Assembly: GCF_015291705.1 (NCBI RefSeq)
Contig: NZ_CP030050.1
Span: forward strand, 620,001-684,000
Source of the DNA: Bradyrhizobium arachidis
Lineage (GTDB): Bacteria > Pseudomonadota > Alphaproteobacteria > Rhizobiales > Xanthobacteraceae
DNA: 64,000 nucleotides
Reading direction: 5' to 3'
The notes under the pieces: model-generated
Databases searched by the model: none
What the model was told of the DNA's origin: nothing
Seen by the model: the letters and a program-made list of their open reading frames with translations, nothing else
Position numbers and translations under genes: made by a program
Shown: positions 21,488-30,534 of the stretch, one piece after another
Numbering within the stretch: the stretch's first letter is position 1
How the letters are laid out: every line of letters starts with the position of its first letter

Positions 21488-22474
21488 TCACCTCTCCGCC
21501 AGCGGATGCAGATCGCGCACCAGGCTCTTCAGCCGCTCCTCGACCACATGGGTGTAGATCTGCGTGGTCGAGATGTCGGTATGGCCGAGCAGCGTCTGCA
21601 CGATACGCAAATCGGCGCCGTTGTGGAGCAGGTGGCTGGCGAAGGCATGGCGCAGCACGTGCGGGGAGACCAGCCGGGCCTGCAAGCCTGAGGCGACCGC
21701 GAGCTCCTTGAGGTCGCGGGCAAAATGCTGGCGCGTCAGATGCCCGCTCTCGCCGAAGGAGGGGAATAGCCATTTCGCGGCGGCGAGGCCGTCTTTCTTC
21801 TTCTCGCCCTTGTTGTTTTCCTTGGCCGCCTCCGTCGCCGCGAGATAATCCGCCATCGCCTGGCGCGAGGCCTCGTTGAGCGGCACCAGCCGTTCCTTGT
21901 TGCCCTTGCCGCGCACCACGATCATGCGGGCATCGCGCTTGGCCGCTGTGCGCGGCAGCGCCACCAGCTCGGAGACGCGCAGGCCCGTGGCATAGAGCAC
22001 CTCGAGCAGGCAATAGAGCCTTAAAGCGCGCAGCCGTTTCGAGGGCGATGCCTCCGCCGACTCGCTCAATTCCTTGGCGCGGCGGAGCATGCGGTCGACA
22101 TCCGATATCGACAGCACCTTCGGCAGGCCGCGGCCGCGCTTGGGCCCGGACAGGATCGCAGCGGGATCGTCGCTCCGGATCCGCTCGTTCAGCAGGAATC
22201 GATAGAGATGCCGCATCGCCGACAGCCGCCGGGCGACGCTGGTGGACTTGAAGCCGCGGGTGTCGAGGTCGGCGAGATAGTCGCGCAGCGTTTGCGTCTC
22301 CGCATCCGCGAAACTGTGGCCGACCCGGCCCAAAAACTCGGAGAAATCGGTGAGGTCGCGGCGGTAGGCATCGAGCGTATTGGGGCCGGCGCCCTGTTCC
22401 GCCGCGAGCATGTCGAGGAACAGGCCGGTGAGCTTGGCATCTGAGGGCTTGCTGGCAGAAGATTTGGCGCGCAT
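21488..22474 (-). CDS. xerD: Site-specific tyrosine recombinase XerD
   Basis: 328 residues. N-terminal SAM-like core-binding domain ([24 protein letters not shown]) and C-terminal catalytic domain. Catalytic residues are visible: Arg in [13 protein letters not shown], HxxR in [14 protein letters not shown], His in [11 protein letters not shown] and Tyr in TQIYTHV. With XerC it resolves chromosome dimers at dif. The insertion [13 protein letters not shown] in the middle of the catalytic domain is a Lys-rich loop also found in rhizobial XerD. Confidence 0.95.
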   Translation of the reverse strand: MRAKSSASKPSDAKLTGLFLDMLAAEQGAGPNTLDAYRRDLTDFSEFLGRVGHSFADAETQTLRDYLADLDTRGFKSTSVARRLSAMRHLYRFLLNERIRSDDPAAILSGPKRGRGLPKVLSISDVDRMLRRAKELSESAEASPSKRLRALRLYCLLEVLYATGLRVSELVALPRTAAKRDARMIVVRGKGNKERLVPLNEASRQAMADYLAATEAAKENNKGEKKKDGLAAAKWLFPSFGESGHLTRQHFARDLKELAVASGLQARLVSPHVLRHAFASHLLHNGADLRIVQTLLGHTDISTTQIYTHVVEERLKSLVRDLHPLAER

Positions 22475-22491
22475 GCCCGTGAGGCTAGCTC

Positions 22492-22638
22492 CTATTTCTT
22501 GAGAAACTTATCCGGCGGGATCGTCACCGTCATTTCCCGCGACTTGGGGCTGACGAAGTTCGCCAGCGCGAACACCACGCCATAGACGATGCCGGCAAGC
22601 ACGGCGACGACCGTCAGGAAGCGGAACAGGCTGGGCAT
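22492..22638 (-). CDS. Small single-pass membrane protein (48 residues)
   Basis: A complete ATG-to-TAG frame of 48 codons: MPSLFRFLTVVAVLAGIVYG, a hydrophobic helix at about residues 6-27, then a short basic tail ending PPDKFLKK. It lies between xerD and aroK, 17 bases from the xerD start. Composition and codon use (GC3 high, sensible charge pattern) look coding. I do not recognise a function. Confidence 0.7.
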   Translation of the reverse strand: MPSLFRFLTVVAVLAGIVYGVVFALANFVSPKSREMTVTIPPDKFLKK

Positions 22639-22800
22639 CGGGCTAGGGTCTCGAGGCGTGGCGAATTAACCAATGAAATCATCCAACATGTTCGCCGTTT
22701 CGTGGCAAGAGTCCTCTGGCGAGGCCCCCTGCGGGGTCGTATAGGTGGCCAAACCATGCCGTCTTTGGCGGCAGATTGAGCGAGATCCTGAGCGAAATTC

Positions 22801-23424
22801 ATGTCCGACGCCGTCCTGCCGATTCCCGCGTCCCCCGAGGCCGACATCCTGTCGGCGCTCGGCGCGCGCTCGATCGTGCTCGTCGGCATGATGGGGGTAG
22901 GCAAGTCCACCATCGGCCGCCGCATGGCGGCCAGGCTCAAGCTGCCCTTCGTCGACGCCGACACCGAGATCGAGGCGGCGGCCGGCATGACCATACCTGA
23001 GATTTTCGAGCGCCATGGCGAGCCGCATTTCCGCGACGGCGAGGCCCGCGTGATCGCACGGCTGCTCGAGGGCGGACCGCTGGTGCTCGCGACCGGCGGC
23101 GGCGCCTTCATGCGCGAGGAGACGCGCAAGCGCATCGCGGCCAAGGCGGTCTCGATCTGGCTCAAGGCCGACCACGACGTCATCATGCGCCGCGTCCGCC
23201 GCCGCGCCGACCGTCCGCTGCTCCAGACACCCGATCCGGAAGGAACCGTGACGCGCCTGCTCACCGAGCGCGAGCCGGTCTATGGCAAAGCCGACCTCAC
23301 CATCGCCTCGCGCGACGTGCCGCACGACAAGATCGTCGAGGAGACCATCGAGACGCTGCACGCCCATCTCTGCGGCGCGCAGTCCGCCCCGCCAGCTGCC
23401 GACGTCGCGAGTGCCGTACGATGA
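22801..23424 (+). CDS. aroK: Shikimate kinase
   Basis: 207 residues. P-loop GMMGVGKSTIGRRMA at about 29-43, shikimate-binding DADTEIE and FRDGEARVIARLL, and ATGGGAF. It phosphorylates shikimate at O3. Its stop overlaps the aroB start by 4 bases, so the two are translationally coupled, a common alphaproteobacterial pair. Confidence 0.96.
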   Translation: MSDAVLPIPASPEADILSALGARSIVLVGMMGVGKSTIGRRMAARLKLPFVDADTEIEAAAGMTIPEIFERHGEPHFRDGEARVIARLLEGGPLVLATGGGAFMREETRKRIAAKAVSIWLKADHDVIMRRVRRRADRPLLQTPDPEGTVTRLLTEREPVYGKADLTIASRDVPHDKIVEETIETLHAHLCGAQSAPPAADVASAVR

Positions 23425-24569
23425 CCGCGCCCCTGAAGCATTCCGATCCTGTGAACGTCGACGTCGCGCTCGGCGACCGTGCCTATGACATCGTCATCGG
23501 CCGCGGCGTGCTGGCCTCGCTCGGCGAGCGCGTCGCCGCCTTGCGCCCCGGCGTGCGCACGGCTGTTGTCACCGACCGCACCGTCGCAAAGTACTGGCTC
23601 GAGCCGACGGAAGCATCGCTCGCGGCGAGCGGCATCCCGACCTCGCGCATCGTGGTCGAGGAAGGCGAGATCTCGAAAACGTACGCGGGCCTGGAAAAGG
23701 TCAGCGAAGCCCTGATCGCCGCAAAAATCGAGCGCAACGATCTCGTTATCGCGCTCGGCGGCGGCGTGGTCGGCGATCTCGCCGGCTTTGCCGCGGCGAT
23801 CCTGCGCCGCGGCGTCGATTTCGTGCAGGTGCCGACCTCGCTCCTGGCGCAGGTCGATTCCAGCGTCGGCGGCAAGACCGGCATCAATTCGCCGCAGGGC
23901 AAGAACCTGCTCGGCGCCTTCCACCAGCCGGTGCTTGTGATTGCCGACACCGCCGTGCTCGACACGCTGTCGCCGCGGCAGTTCCGCGCCGGTTATGCCG
24001 AGGTCGCCAAATACGGCGTGCTCGGGGATGAGGCCTTCTTCTCCTGGCTGGAAAAGAACCATTCCGACATCTTCAAGGGCGGCTCCGCGCGCGAGCATGC
24101 GATCGCGACCTCCTGCCGGGCCAAGGCCGGCGTCGTCTCGCGCGACGAGCGCGAGACCGGCGAGCGTGCGCGGCTCAATCTCGGCCACACTTTCGGTCAC
24201 GCGCTGGAAGCCGCGACCGGCTTCTCCGATCGCCTGTTCCACGGCGAGGGCGTCGCCATCGGCATGACGCTGGCGGCGCAGTTCTCGGCGAAGCTCGGCA
24301 TGATCGGCGAGACTGAGGCGGCACGGGTCGAGCGGCACCTGATCGAGGCAGGCCTGCCGACGCGCTTGCAGGACATCGCGGGTTTCGCGCAGGAAGGGCT
24401 CGCGGACGCCGACGCGCTGATGGCGCTGATGGCGCAGGACAAGAAGGTCAAGCGCGGCAAGCTCACCTTCATCCTGCTCGAGGCCGTAGGCCGTGCGGTG
24501 ATCGCGAAGGATGTCGAGCCGGCCCCGGTGCGCGATTTCCTGAAAGAGAAGCTCGCGCAGAAGGCATAG
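23421..24569 (+). CDS. aroB: 3-dehydroquinate synthase
   Basis: 382 residues. NAD-binding and metal motifs are evident: ALGGGVVGDLAGFAAAI, SLLAQVDSSVGGKTGIN, and the metal ligand region LNLGHTFGHALEA. It converts DAHP to 3-dehydroquinate in the shikimate pathway, two enzymes before AroK. The start overlaps aroK. Confidence 0.97.
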   Translation: MTAPLKHSDPVNVDVALGDRAYDIVIGRGVLASLGERVAALRPGVRTAVVTDRTVAKYWLEPTEASLAASGIPTSRIVVEEGEISKTYAGLEKVSEALIAAKIERNDLVIALGGGVVGDLAGFAAAILRRGVDFVQVPTSLLAQVDSSVGGKTGINSPQGKNLLGAFHQPVLVIADTAVLDTLSPRQFRAGYAEVAKYGVLGDEAFFSWLEKNHSDIFKGGSAREHAIATSCRAKAGVVSRDERETGERARLNLGHTFGHALEAATGFSDRLFHGEGVAIGMTLAAQFSAKLGMIGETEAARVERHLIEAGLPTRLQDIAGFAQEGLADADALMALMAQDKKVKRGKLTFILLEAVGRAVIAKDVEPAPVRDFLKEKLAQKA

Positions 24570-24598
24570 TGCGCGATTGAACTTCTGTTGAGTGGTGC

Positions 24599-25903
24599 AT
24601 GGACTGGCTCGGCTTCACCATCGTCATTATCTGCCTGCTCGTCTCGGGCTTCTTCGCCGCGAGCGAGACCGCGCTGACCGGCGCCTCGCGCGCCAGCATG
24701 CTGAGGCTCTCCAAGCAGGGTAACCGCGACGCCGACGTCGTCTCTGAGCTGCTCGACATGCGCGAGCGCCTGATCGGCGCGCTGCTGCTCGGCAACAACA
24801 TCGCCAATATCAGCGCCTCCGCGCTCGCAACCTCGATCTTTACGGCCTGGTTCGGCGACGTCGGCGTGCTCTATGCCACCGGCGTGATGACCGCGCTGGT
24901 CGTGATTTTTGCGGAAGTGCTGCCGAAGACCATCGCGATCAACGCGCCCGACCGCATGGCGCTCGCAGTCGCGCGCCCGATGCGGCTGACGATGTACGTG
25001 CTGGGGCCGCTGCTCAGAATCGTCGAAGTCATCGTGCGCGTGTTGATGCGCCTCTTCGGCCTCGCTGGCGAGCACCAGGCCATCCTGTCGCCGACCGAGC
25101 GCCTGCGCGGCGCGGTCGACCTTCTGCACCACGAGGGCAAGGTCGAGAAGCAGGACCGCGACATGCTCGGCGGCCTCCTGGACCTGCGCGAGCTCCAGGT
25201 CTCCGACGTCATGATCCATCGCACCGAGATGATGATGATCAACGCCGATCTGCCGCCGGAAGAGCTGGTGCGTGAGGTGCTGGCGACCGAATACACCCGC
25301 ATCCCGCTCTGGCGCGAGAAGCCGGAGAACATCATCGGCGTGCTCCACGCCAAGGACCTCTTGCGCGCGATCCGCGCCTCCGACGGCGACACCTCGCGCA
25401 TCGACGTCTCCACCATCGCGCTGCCGCCCTGGTTCGTGCCGGAGATGCGGCCCGTGTCCGAGCAGCTCAAGGCGTTCCGCCGCCGCAAGACCCATTTCGC
25501 GCTGGTCGTCGACGAGTATGGCGAGGTTGAAGGTCTCGTGACGCTGGAAGACATTCTGGAAGAGATCGTCGGCGACATCTCGGACGAGCACGACGTCGTC
25601 GTCGCCGGCGTGCGCGCCCAGCCTGACGGCTCGGTGGTGGTCGACGGTTCGGTGCCGATCCGCGATCTCAACCGCGCCATGGACTGGCATCTGCCCGACG
25701 AAGAGGCAACCACGGTCGCCGGCCTCGTCATTCACGAGGCGCGCTCGATCCCCGACCGCGGCCAGAGCTTTACGTTCCACGGCTTCCGCTTCCGCGTCCT
25801 CCGCCGCGAACGCAACCGCATCACCGCGCTCCGTATTTCACCGGTGCCGCGCGAGGCCGAGCTGGAAGAGGCAAAGCCGAGACGGGCCGGGACGTCGTTT
25901 TGA
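24599..25903 (+). CDS. CNNM/CorC family membrane protein with CBS domains
   Basis: 434 residues in the order DUF21/CNNM transmembrane domain (about 1-145, starting MDWLGFTIVIICLLVSGFFA), a CBS pair (about 200-320, DLRELQVSDVMIHR, IIGVLHAKDLLRAI, LVVDEYGEVEGLVT) and a C-terminal CorC_HlyC domain. Relatives act in magnesium/cobalt efflux or resistance. It follows aroB by 29 bases; the xerD-aroK-aroB-corC order is conserved in alphaproteobacteria. Confidence 0.92.
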   Translation: MDWLGFTIVIICLLVSGFFAASETALTGASRASMLRLSKQGNRDADVVSELLDMRERLIGALLLGNNIANISASALATSIFTAWFGDVGVLYATGVMTALVVIFAEVLPKTIAINAPDRMALAVARPMRLTMYVLGPLLRIVEVIVRVLMRLFGLAGEHQAILSPTERLRGAVDLLHHEGKVEKQDRDMLGGLLDLRELQVSDVMIHRTEMMMINADLPPEELVREVLATEYTRIPLWREKPENIIGVLHAKDLLRAIRASDGDTSRIDVSTIALPPWFVPEMRPVSEQLKAFRRRKTHFALVVDEYGEVEGLVTLEDILEEIVGDISDEHDVVVAGVRAQPDGSVVVDGSVPIRDLNRAMDWHLPDEEATTVAGLVIHEARSIPDRGQSFTFHGFRFRVLRRERNRITALRISPVPREAELEEAKPRRAGTSF

Positions 25904-25935
25904 CGCGGCAGTCGTAAGCACTGCAACTTCCACAT

Positions 25936-26021
25936 CGTCATGGCCGGGCTTGACCCGGCCATCCACGCCTTAATAACCGAACGAAGAACGTGGATGCCCG
26001 GGACAAGCCCGGGCATGACGA
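25936..26021. repeat. Intergenic REP pair (type A)
   Basis: Same inverted layout as 1908-1990: CATGGCCGGGCTTGACCC, about 30 bases, then GTGGATGCCCGGGACAAGCC. It lies between the convergent CorC-like and bolA genes. Confidence 0.8.
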
Positions 26022-26066
26022 CCATTTTCGATTGTGTGTGAGGCCTTCCGGGGAGGGTGAAGAGCC

Positions 26067-26345
26067 TCAGCCTTCCCCCGGCGCCTGCGCGTGTATCGCG
26101 AGCGCGTGCACGCTGCCGGAAAGTTCCGCGGCCAGCGCCGAATTTATCATGCGGTGGCGGTCGACCCGGCTCTTCCCTTTGAAGGCTTCAGATACGATAT
26201 ACACCCGGAAGTGCGTCTCGCCGCTCGGCCGATGGCCGGCGTGACCCTCATGCAAATGTGACTCGTCGACGACTTGCAGGCTTTCCGGCGTGAAAGCTTC
26301 CTGCAACTTGTTGCTGATAGTATCTTTCATAACCATGAGTGCCAT
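26067..26345 (-). CDS. bolA: BolA family protein
   Basis: 92 residues with the BolA core: LQVVDESHLHEGHAGH and the loop-helix GETHFRVYIVSEAFKG KSRVDRHRMINSAL. BolA proteins work with monothiol glutaredoxins in iron sensing and Fe-S handling. ATG 26345 is used; ATG 26330 (MKDTISNKLQ) is a likely alternative. It is divergent from the J-domain gene, a pairing widely conserved in alphaproteobacteria. Confidence 0.93.
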   Translation of the reverse strand: MALMVMKDTISNKLQEAFTPESLQVVDESHLHEGHAGHRPSGETHFRVYIVSEAFKGKSRVDRHRMINSALAAELSGSVHALAIHAQAPGEG

Positions 26346-26441
26346 TAAAGCGTGCGCAAGCGCCCCGTCAATTGCCGGGGTGGTCAGCTAATTGCAATGT
26401 CAAGACTTGAAGGTTTTTGCATTGCGTAGTCAAAGTCAGCC

Positions 26442-27077
26442 ATGCCGATCGATTCATCAAAGTTCTTCGACTCCATCCGCGTCAAGCCGCGCGGCAAGCA
26501 GCCGGAAGCGAAGCCGCGCGAGACCGTGGTCGCTTGCGAATGGGCCGGATGCCAGAACAAGGGCTCGCACCGCGCGCCGAAGGGGCGCGAGAACCAGCGC
26601 GAGTACTGGCACTTCTGCCTCGACCATGTGCGCGAGTACAACCAGAACTACAATTTCTTCTCCGGCATGAATGCCGACGCCGTCGCGCGCTATCAGAAGG
26701 ATGCGCTGACCGGTCACCGTCCGACCTGGAAGATGGGCGCCAATGGCGGCGTCAAGAAGGGATCGGAAGCCGAGATCGACGGTGCGTTCGATCCGTTCAG
26801 CATGTTCAGCGAGATCAACGGCCGCGCCAACTGGCGCAAGGGCCCGGATGCCCAGCCCAAGGCCGAGACGCGCAAGGTGATGAACGCCGAGCGCAAGGCG
26901 CTCCAGGTCATGGGCCTCGGCCCCGACGCCACGCTCGCCGACGTCAAGACCAAGTACAAGGCGCTGGTCAAGCAGCACCACCCCGACGCCAACGGCGGCG
27001 ACCGCTCCACCGAGGATCGCCTGATCGAGATCATCAAGGCGTATAATTATCTGAAGACGGTGGTGCGCGAGGCGTAG
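26442..27077 (+). CDS. J-domain protein
   Basis: 211 residues. The N-terminal half has a Cys/His cluster (CEWAGCQNKGSHRAP, WHFCLDH) that may bind metal. The C-terminal J domain (about 150-211) contains HPD at 180-182 in KALVKQHHPDANGG. J proteins stimulate the ATPase of DnaK-type Hsp70; the partner client is unknown. It sits upstream of cobS in many rhizobia; here citrate-synthase-like and dedA genes intervene. Confidence 0.93.
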   Translation: MPIDSSKFFDSIRVKPRGKQPEAKPRETVVACEWAGCQNKGSHRAPKGRENQREYWHFCLDHVREYNQNYNFFSGMNADAVARYQKDALTGHRPTWKMGANGGVKKGSEAEIDGAFDPFSMFSEINGRANWRKGPDAQPKAETRKVMNAERKALQVMGLGPDATLADVKTKYKALVKQHHPDANGGDRSTEDRLIEIIKAYNYLKTVVREA

Positions 27078-27112
27078 GGCTTCGCGGCCACAGTCGTAGC
27101 CAAACTCTCGGT

Positions 27113-27266
27113 GTCGTCCCGGACAAGCGAAGCGCAGATCCGGGACCCATAACCCCAGGGAGAGGTTTGGCGAAGACTCGTAGTGAAATAGTCTTCCCGT
27201 GGTATTCACACCGCCTCTCGCCGATAGATCACGCGGTATGGGTCCCTGCATTCGCAGGGACGACAG
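27113..27266. repeat. Long intergenic inverted repeat (type B copy 3)
   Basis: Left end GTCGTCCCGGACAAGCGAAG matches, inverted, the right-hand flank of the IS110 insertion at 38577; the right end is CTGCATTCGCAGGGACGAC. The inner words GAGGTTTGGCGAAGACTCG and GATCACGCGGTATGGG are shared with the other copies. This copy supplies the uninterrupted site used to define the IS110 ends. Confidence 0.85.
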
Positions 27267-27311
27267 CGGAGTATTTGGCTCCGCCGCCGCCTCTTGCGCT
27301 CGTTACTCGCC

Positions 27312-28406
27312 TCACGCCTCCGGCATCGCCCCTACATAGGACGAGCTCGGCCGGATCAGCCGCCCGGTCCGCTGCTGCTCGCGCGCATGTGCGGTCCAGC
27401 CTGCGCTGCGCGCCACCGCGAAGATCGGCGTGAACGCCTGCCGCGGGATCGCCAGCGCATCGAGCAGGATCGCGGTGAAGAACTCCACATTCGTCTCCAG
27501 CGGCCGCTCCGGATTTTTCTTGCGCAGGGCTTCGCGGATATAGGCCTCGACCTCGCCGGCAAACGGCAGATCGGTGCCGTTGGATGCCAGCGCCTCGACC
27601 GCGGTCTTGAGCACGTCGGCGCGCGGATCGCGCACGCGATAGACGCGGTGACCGAAACCCATCATCCGCTCGCCGCGCGCCAGCGCCGCATCGACCCAGG
27701 GCTGGATGCGCTCGCGCGAGCCGATCGCGTCCAGCATTTCCAGCACCGGCTCCGGCGCGCCGCCATGCAGCGGGCCGGTGAGCGCGCAATAGCCGGCGGT
27801 GACGGCCGCGAACAGATCGGCTTGCGTCGAAGCGACGACACGCGCGGTGAAAGTCGAGGCGTTCATGCCGTGGTCGCTGGCCGTGACGAGATAGGCATCC
27901 AGCGCGGTCACCTCGCGCGATGCGGGCGCGCGCCCATGCAGCATGCGCAGCGTATCGGCGGCGTGGCTCACGGTCGCATCGGGCGCGATGGGATCGAGCC
28001 CTTTCGCGCGCCGCACCAGCGCACCGGCGATCACCGGAAACGCGCCGACGATGGTGGCTTCATGCTCCAGCCCGTGCTCGGCGCGAAGCCCCGCGACGGC
28101 CGCGCGGAACCCGTCGATGATGCCCATGCCGCGCGTCGCCGGCAAAAGCTCGTCCAGCCGCGCGAACGCGCGGTCGCGCGCTGCGCCCAGGCTCGCCCGG
28201 ACATTGGCTTCGGTGAGCGCGGTCTTGCTGGCGCCGTTCCAGAGCCGGGCGGTGACCCCCTCAAAGCTCGATTTGGCGGCGAGGCGGCCGACATGCTCGC
28301 CGGCGATGATCAGTTCGCCGCGCTCGCCGTCAACATGGCTCAGCGCGGTCTCGGCCGCAGGAACGCCGTCCAGTCCGATCTGGCTTTTGGTGAGGTGGAT
28401 GTTCAT
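27312..28406 (-). CDS. Citrate synthase family protein
   Basis: 364 residues from ATG 28406 (MNIHLTKSQIGLDGV). It contains the citrate synthase segment PEPVLEMLDAIGSRERI and the active-site region MGFGHRVYRVRDPRADVLK. It is shorter than the roughly 430-residue TCA-cycle enzyme, so it could be a citrate or 2-methylcitrate synthase paralogue or a partner of the divergent homologue. The substrate cannot be set from sequence. Confidence 0.87.
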   Translation of the reverse strand: MNIHLTKSQIGLDGVPAAETALSHVDGERGELIIAGEHVGRLAAKSSFEGVTARLWNGASKTALTEANVRASLGAARDRAFARLDELLPATRGMGIIDGFRAAVAGLRAEHGLEHEATIVGAFPVIAGALVRRAKGLDPIAPDATVSHAADTLRMLHGRAPASREVTALDAYLVTASDHGMNASTFTARVVASTQADLFAAVTAGYCALTGPLHGGAPEPVLEMLDAIGSRERIQPWVDAALARGERMMGFGHRVYRVRDPRADVLKTAVEALASNGTDLPFAGEVEAYIREALRKKNPERPLETNVEFFTAILLDALAIPRQAFTPIFAVARSAGWTAHAREQQRTGRLIRPSSSYVGAMPEA

Positions 28407-28455
28407 GGCCCAATCTCCTTTGCACTGCACCCGGAGAAAATCGGCCCTCTCGACA

Positions 28456-28484
28456 GATTGATCAATCTTGATTACATAAATCAA
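28456..28484. promoter_or_regulatory. Two adjacent palindromes upstream of the helix-turn-helix citrate synthase gene
   Basis: A perfect 12-bp palindrome GATTGATCAATC (28456-28467) is followed immediately by TTGATT-N5-AATCAA (28468-28484). Both share TTGAT/ATCAA half-sites. They lie in the 79-base divergent promoter and abut the ATG at 28486. Likely operator for the DNA-binding domain of the adjacent gene product; inference. Confidence 0.5.
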
Positions 28485-28485
28485 T

Positions 28486-29700
28486 ATGAATAATTCCGAA
28501 GAGCTCTACCTCTCCGCCCGGGAGGCCGCCGCCGAGCTCGCGATCTCGCCGGCCACGCTCTACGCCTATGTCAGCCGTGGCCTGATCCGCTCCGAGCCGA
28601 CGCCGGACTCGCGCAAGAACCGCTACCGCGCCGAGGACGTCCGTGCCCTGAAGGAGCGCCGGGTGCCGTCGCCGGAGCCGCGCGGCCTGCGCAGCTTCGA
28701 TGCCGACCTGCCGGTGATGGACACGGAAATCTCGACCATCACCGAGGAGGGCGCGATCTACCGCGGCGTGAACTGCGTCGATCTCGCCGAGAACGACACG
28801 CTGGAGCACACCGCAACGCTGCTCTGGGACGTCTCCGACGTCGATCCCTTCGCGCCGGACAATCAGCCTGCGACGTCCGACGAGATGCGCGCGATCGCGG
28901 AAGCCGCGCGCCGGGCGGCGCCGATCGACCGCGCCATCGCCGTGCTGGCGCTTGCCGCCAGTGCCGATCCCCGCGCCTTCACCCGCGCGCCCGATGGCCG
29001 CGCCATGGTCGGCGCGCGCATCGTCCGGCTGCTGGTTGCGACCATGCTCAACGCCGAGCCGTCAGCCGAGCCGCTGCATCAGCAGGTCGCGAAAGCCTGG
29101 GCGGCGGACAATAAGCACGCGCCCGATCTGATCCGCCGCGCGCTGGTGCTGCTGGCCGATCACGAGCTGAACGCCTCGACCTTCACCGCGCGCTGTGCGG
29201 CGTCCACCGGCCTCAACCTCTATGACTCCGTGATTGCCGGCCTTGCTGCGCTGAAAGGCCCCAAGCATGGCGGCGCCGGCGTGCTGGCCTCGCAGCTCGT
29301 CAAGACGCTGATCGACCGTGATGTCGAGCCCATGGTGCGCGAGCGCGTCGCGCTCGGCGAGCGCTTTGCCGGCTTCGGCCACGGCGTCTACAAGCGCGGC
29401 GATCCCCGCGCGCAATCGCTGCTGAACGCGCTCGCCCGCGCCGGCGCACCGCGAAAATTCACCCGCGAAGTGCCGGAGCGGATCATCGAGGCGACCGGCG
29501 AGCTCGTGAATATCGACTACGCGCTCGCGGTGCTCGTGCACGCGCTGCGGCTCCCTGCTGGCAGCGAGCTCGCCTTGTTCGCGATGGCCCGCAGCGTCGG
29601 CTGGATCGCCCATGCCAGCGAGCAGTTGCAGTTCGGGAAGTTGATCCGGCCGCGGGCGAGGTATGTCGGGCCGGCGCCGGGGAGGAGGGCAGGCAGCTAG
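28486..29700 (+). CDS. Citrate synthase-like protein with N-terminal helix-turn-helix domain
   Basis: 404 residues. Residues 1-60 form a MerR/excisionase-like DNA-binding domain (LYLSAREAAAELAISPATLY, RNRYRAEDVRAL-like wing). The rest is citrate synthase-like (KGPKHGGAGVLASQL, RFAGFGHGVYKRGDPRAQSL), with the central catalytic His region GHGVYKRGDPR. It could be an enzyme that regulates its own divergent operon, or a metabolite sensor derived from citrate synthase. No Shine-Dalgarno sequence precedes the ATG. Confidence 0.87.
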   Translation: MNNSEELYLSAREAAAELAISPATLYAYVSRGLIRSEPTPDSRKNRYRAEDVRALKERRVPSPEPRGLRSFDADLPVMDTEISTITEEGAIYRGVNCVDLAENDTLEHTATLLWDVSDVDPFAPDNQPATSDEMRAIAEAARRAAPIDRAIAVLALAASADPRAFTRAPDGRAMVGARIVRLLVATMLNAEPSAEPLHQQVAKAWAADNKHAPDLIRRALVLLADHELNASTFTARCAASTGLNLYDSVIAGLAALKGPKHGGAGVLASQLVKTLIDRDVEPMVRERVALGERFAGFGHGVYKRGDPRAQSLLNALARAGAPRKFTREVPERIIEATGELVNIDYALAVLVHALRLPAGSELALFAMARSVGWIAHASEQLQFGKLIRPRARYVGPAPGRRAGS

Positions 29701-29728
29701 AATCTCTGTGAGCGCGTCGCTCTCCGCT

Positions 29729-29856
29729 GTCGTCCCTGCGAACGCAGGGACCCATAATCCCAGGAAGCGGTTTGGCGAAGACTCGTCGTTCGGTACTCCA
29801 GCCGGTCACAATCGATAGATCACGCGGTATGGGTCCCTGCGTTCGCAGGGACGACA
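29729..29856. repeat. Long intergenic inverted repeat (type B copy 4)
   Basis: Near-perfect inverted ends GTCGTCCCTGCGAACGCAGG and CCTGCGTTCGCAGGGACGAC. The inner GGTTTGGCGAAGACTCGTCG and GATCACGCGGTATGGG are shared with copies at 27113 and 39748. Confidence 0.85.
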
Positions 29857-29871
29857 CCTGTTATGTGGCGG

Positions 29872-30534
29872 CTACGCCGGCGGCTTGGCCGCCGCAGCCA
29901 CATCGCCACCCCTCCGCCGGCGATAGATCCACAGCGCCACGCCCACCACGATCGCCACCGCCACCACCGTCAAAATCCACATGTGCTTGAACGGATGCCC
30001 ATGATGCGGCACGCCGAAATATTGGTGGAAGGCCGACACCGCCAGCACGCCCGGCAGCACATGCGCGGGGGCCCAGACCAGGATCGCCGGGATATTCACT
30101 GCATAAAACCGTGCCGGCGCCATGCCCAGCGCGCCGGCCGTCACCGGCACGAAGGCGCGGATCGGGGGCACGAAGCGAGCGAAGAACACGGCCCAGGTGC
30201 CGAAGCGCTTGAAGAAGCTTTCGCTCTCGGCGACCACGCGCGGGTAATTGGTCAGCGGCCAGGCGGTGAGGATCTCGCGCTGGCGCCGGTGCCCGATCCA
30301 GTAGGCCGAGCCGTCGCCCAGCACGGCGCCGAGCGCGGCCGCCAGCAGCACCCATTGCAGCTTCAGCTCGCCGCCCGGAACCAGGGCGCTCAAGGCCAGG
30401 ATGATGGTCGAGCCGGGAATGACCGATCCCACCACAGGCACGGCTTCCAGCAGCGCCGCCAGGAACAGGGTCAGATAGGCCAGCCACGTATGGACTGACA
30501 CGAAGGAGATGAGGGGATCGAGAAAGGACGTCAC
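29872..30534 (-). CDS. DedA family membrane protein
   Basis: 220 residues from GTG 30534 (VTSFLDPLISFVSVHTW). It has DedA/VTT motifs: EAVPVVGSVIPGSTIIL, GDGSAYWIGHRRQRE and FARFVPPIRAFVPVTAGALGM, with four to five membrane helices and a basic C-terminus. DedA proteins are linked to lipid carrier (undecaprenyl phosphate) flipping and membrane homeostasis. The frame is open upstream to 30909 but that part overlaps the cobS promoter and has no homology-like features. Confidence 0.92.
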   Translation of the reverse strand: MTSFLDPLISFVSVHTWLAYLTLFLAALLEAVPVVGSVIPGSTIILALSALVPGGELKLQWVLLAAALGAVLGDGSAYWIGHRRQREILTAWPLTNYPRVVAESESFFKRFGTWAVFFARFVPPIRAFVPVTAGALGMAPARFYAVNIPAILVWAPAHVLPGVLAVSAFHQYFGVPHHGHPFKHMWILTVVAVAIVVGVALWIYRRRRGGDVAAAAKPPA

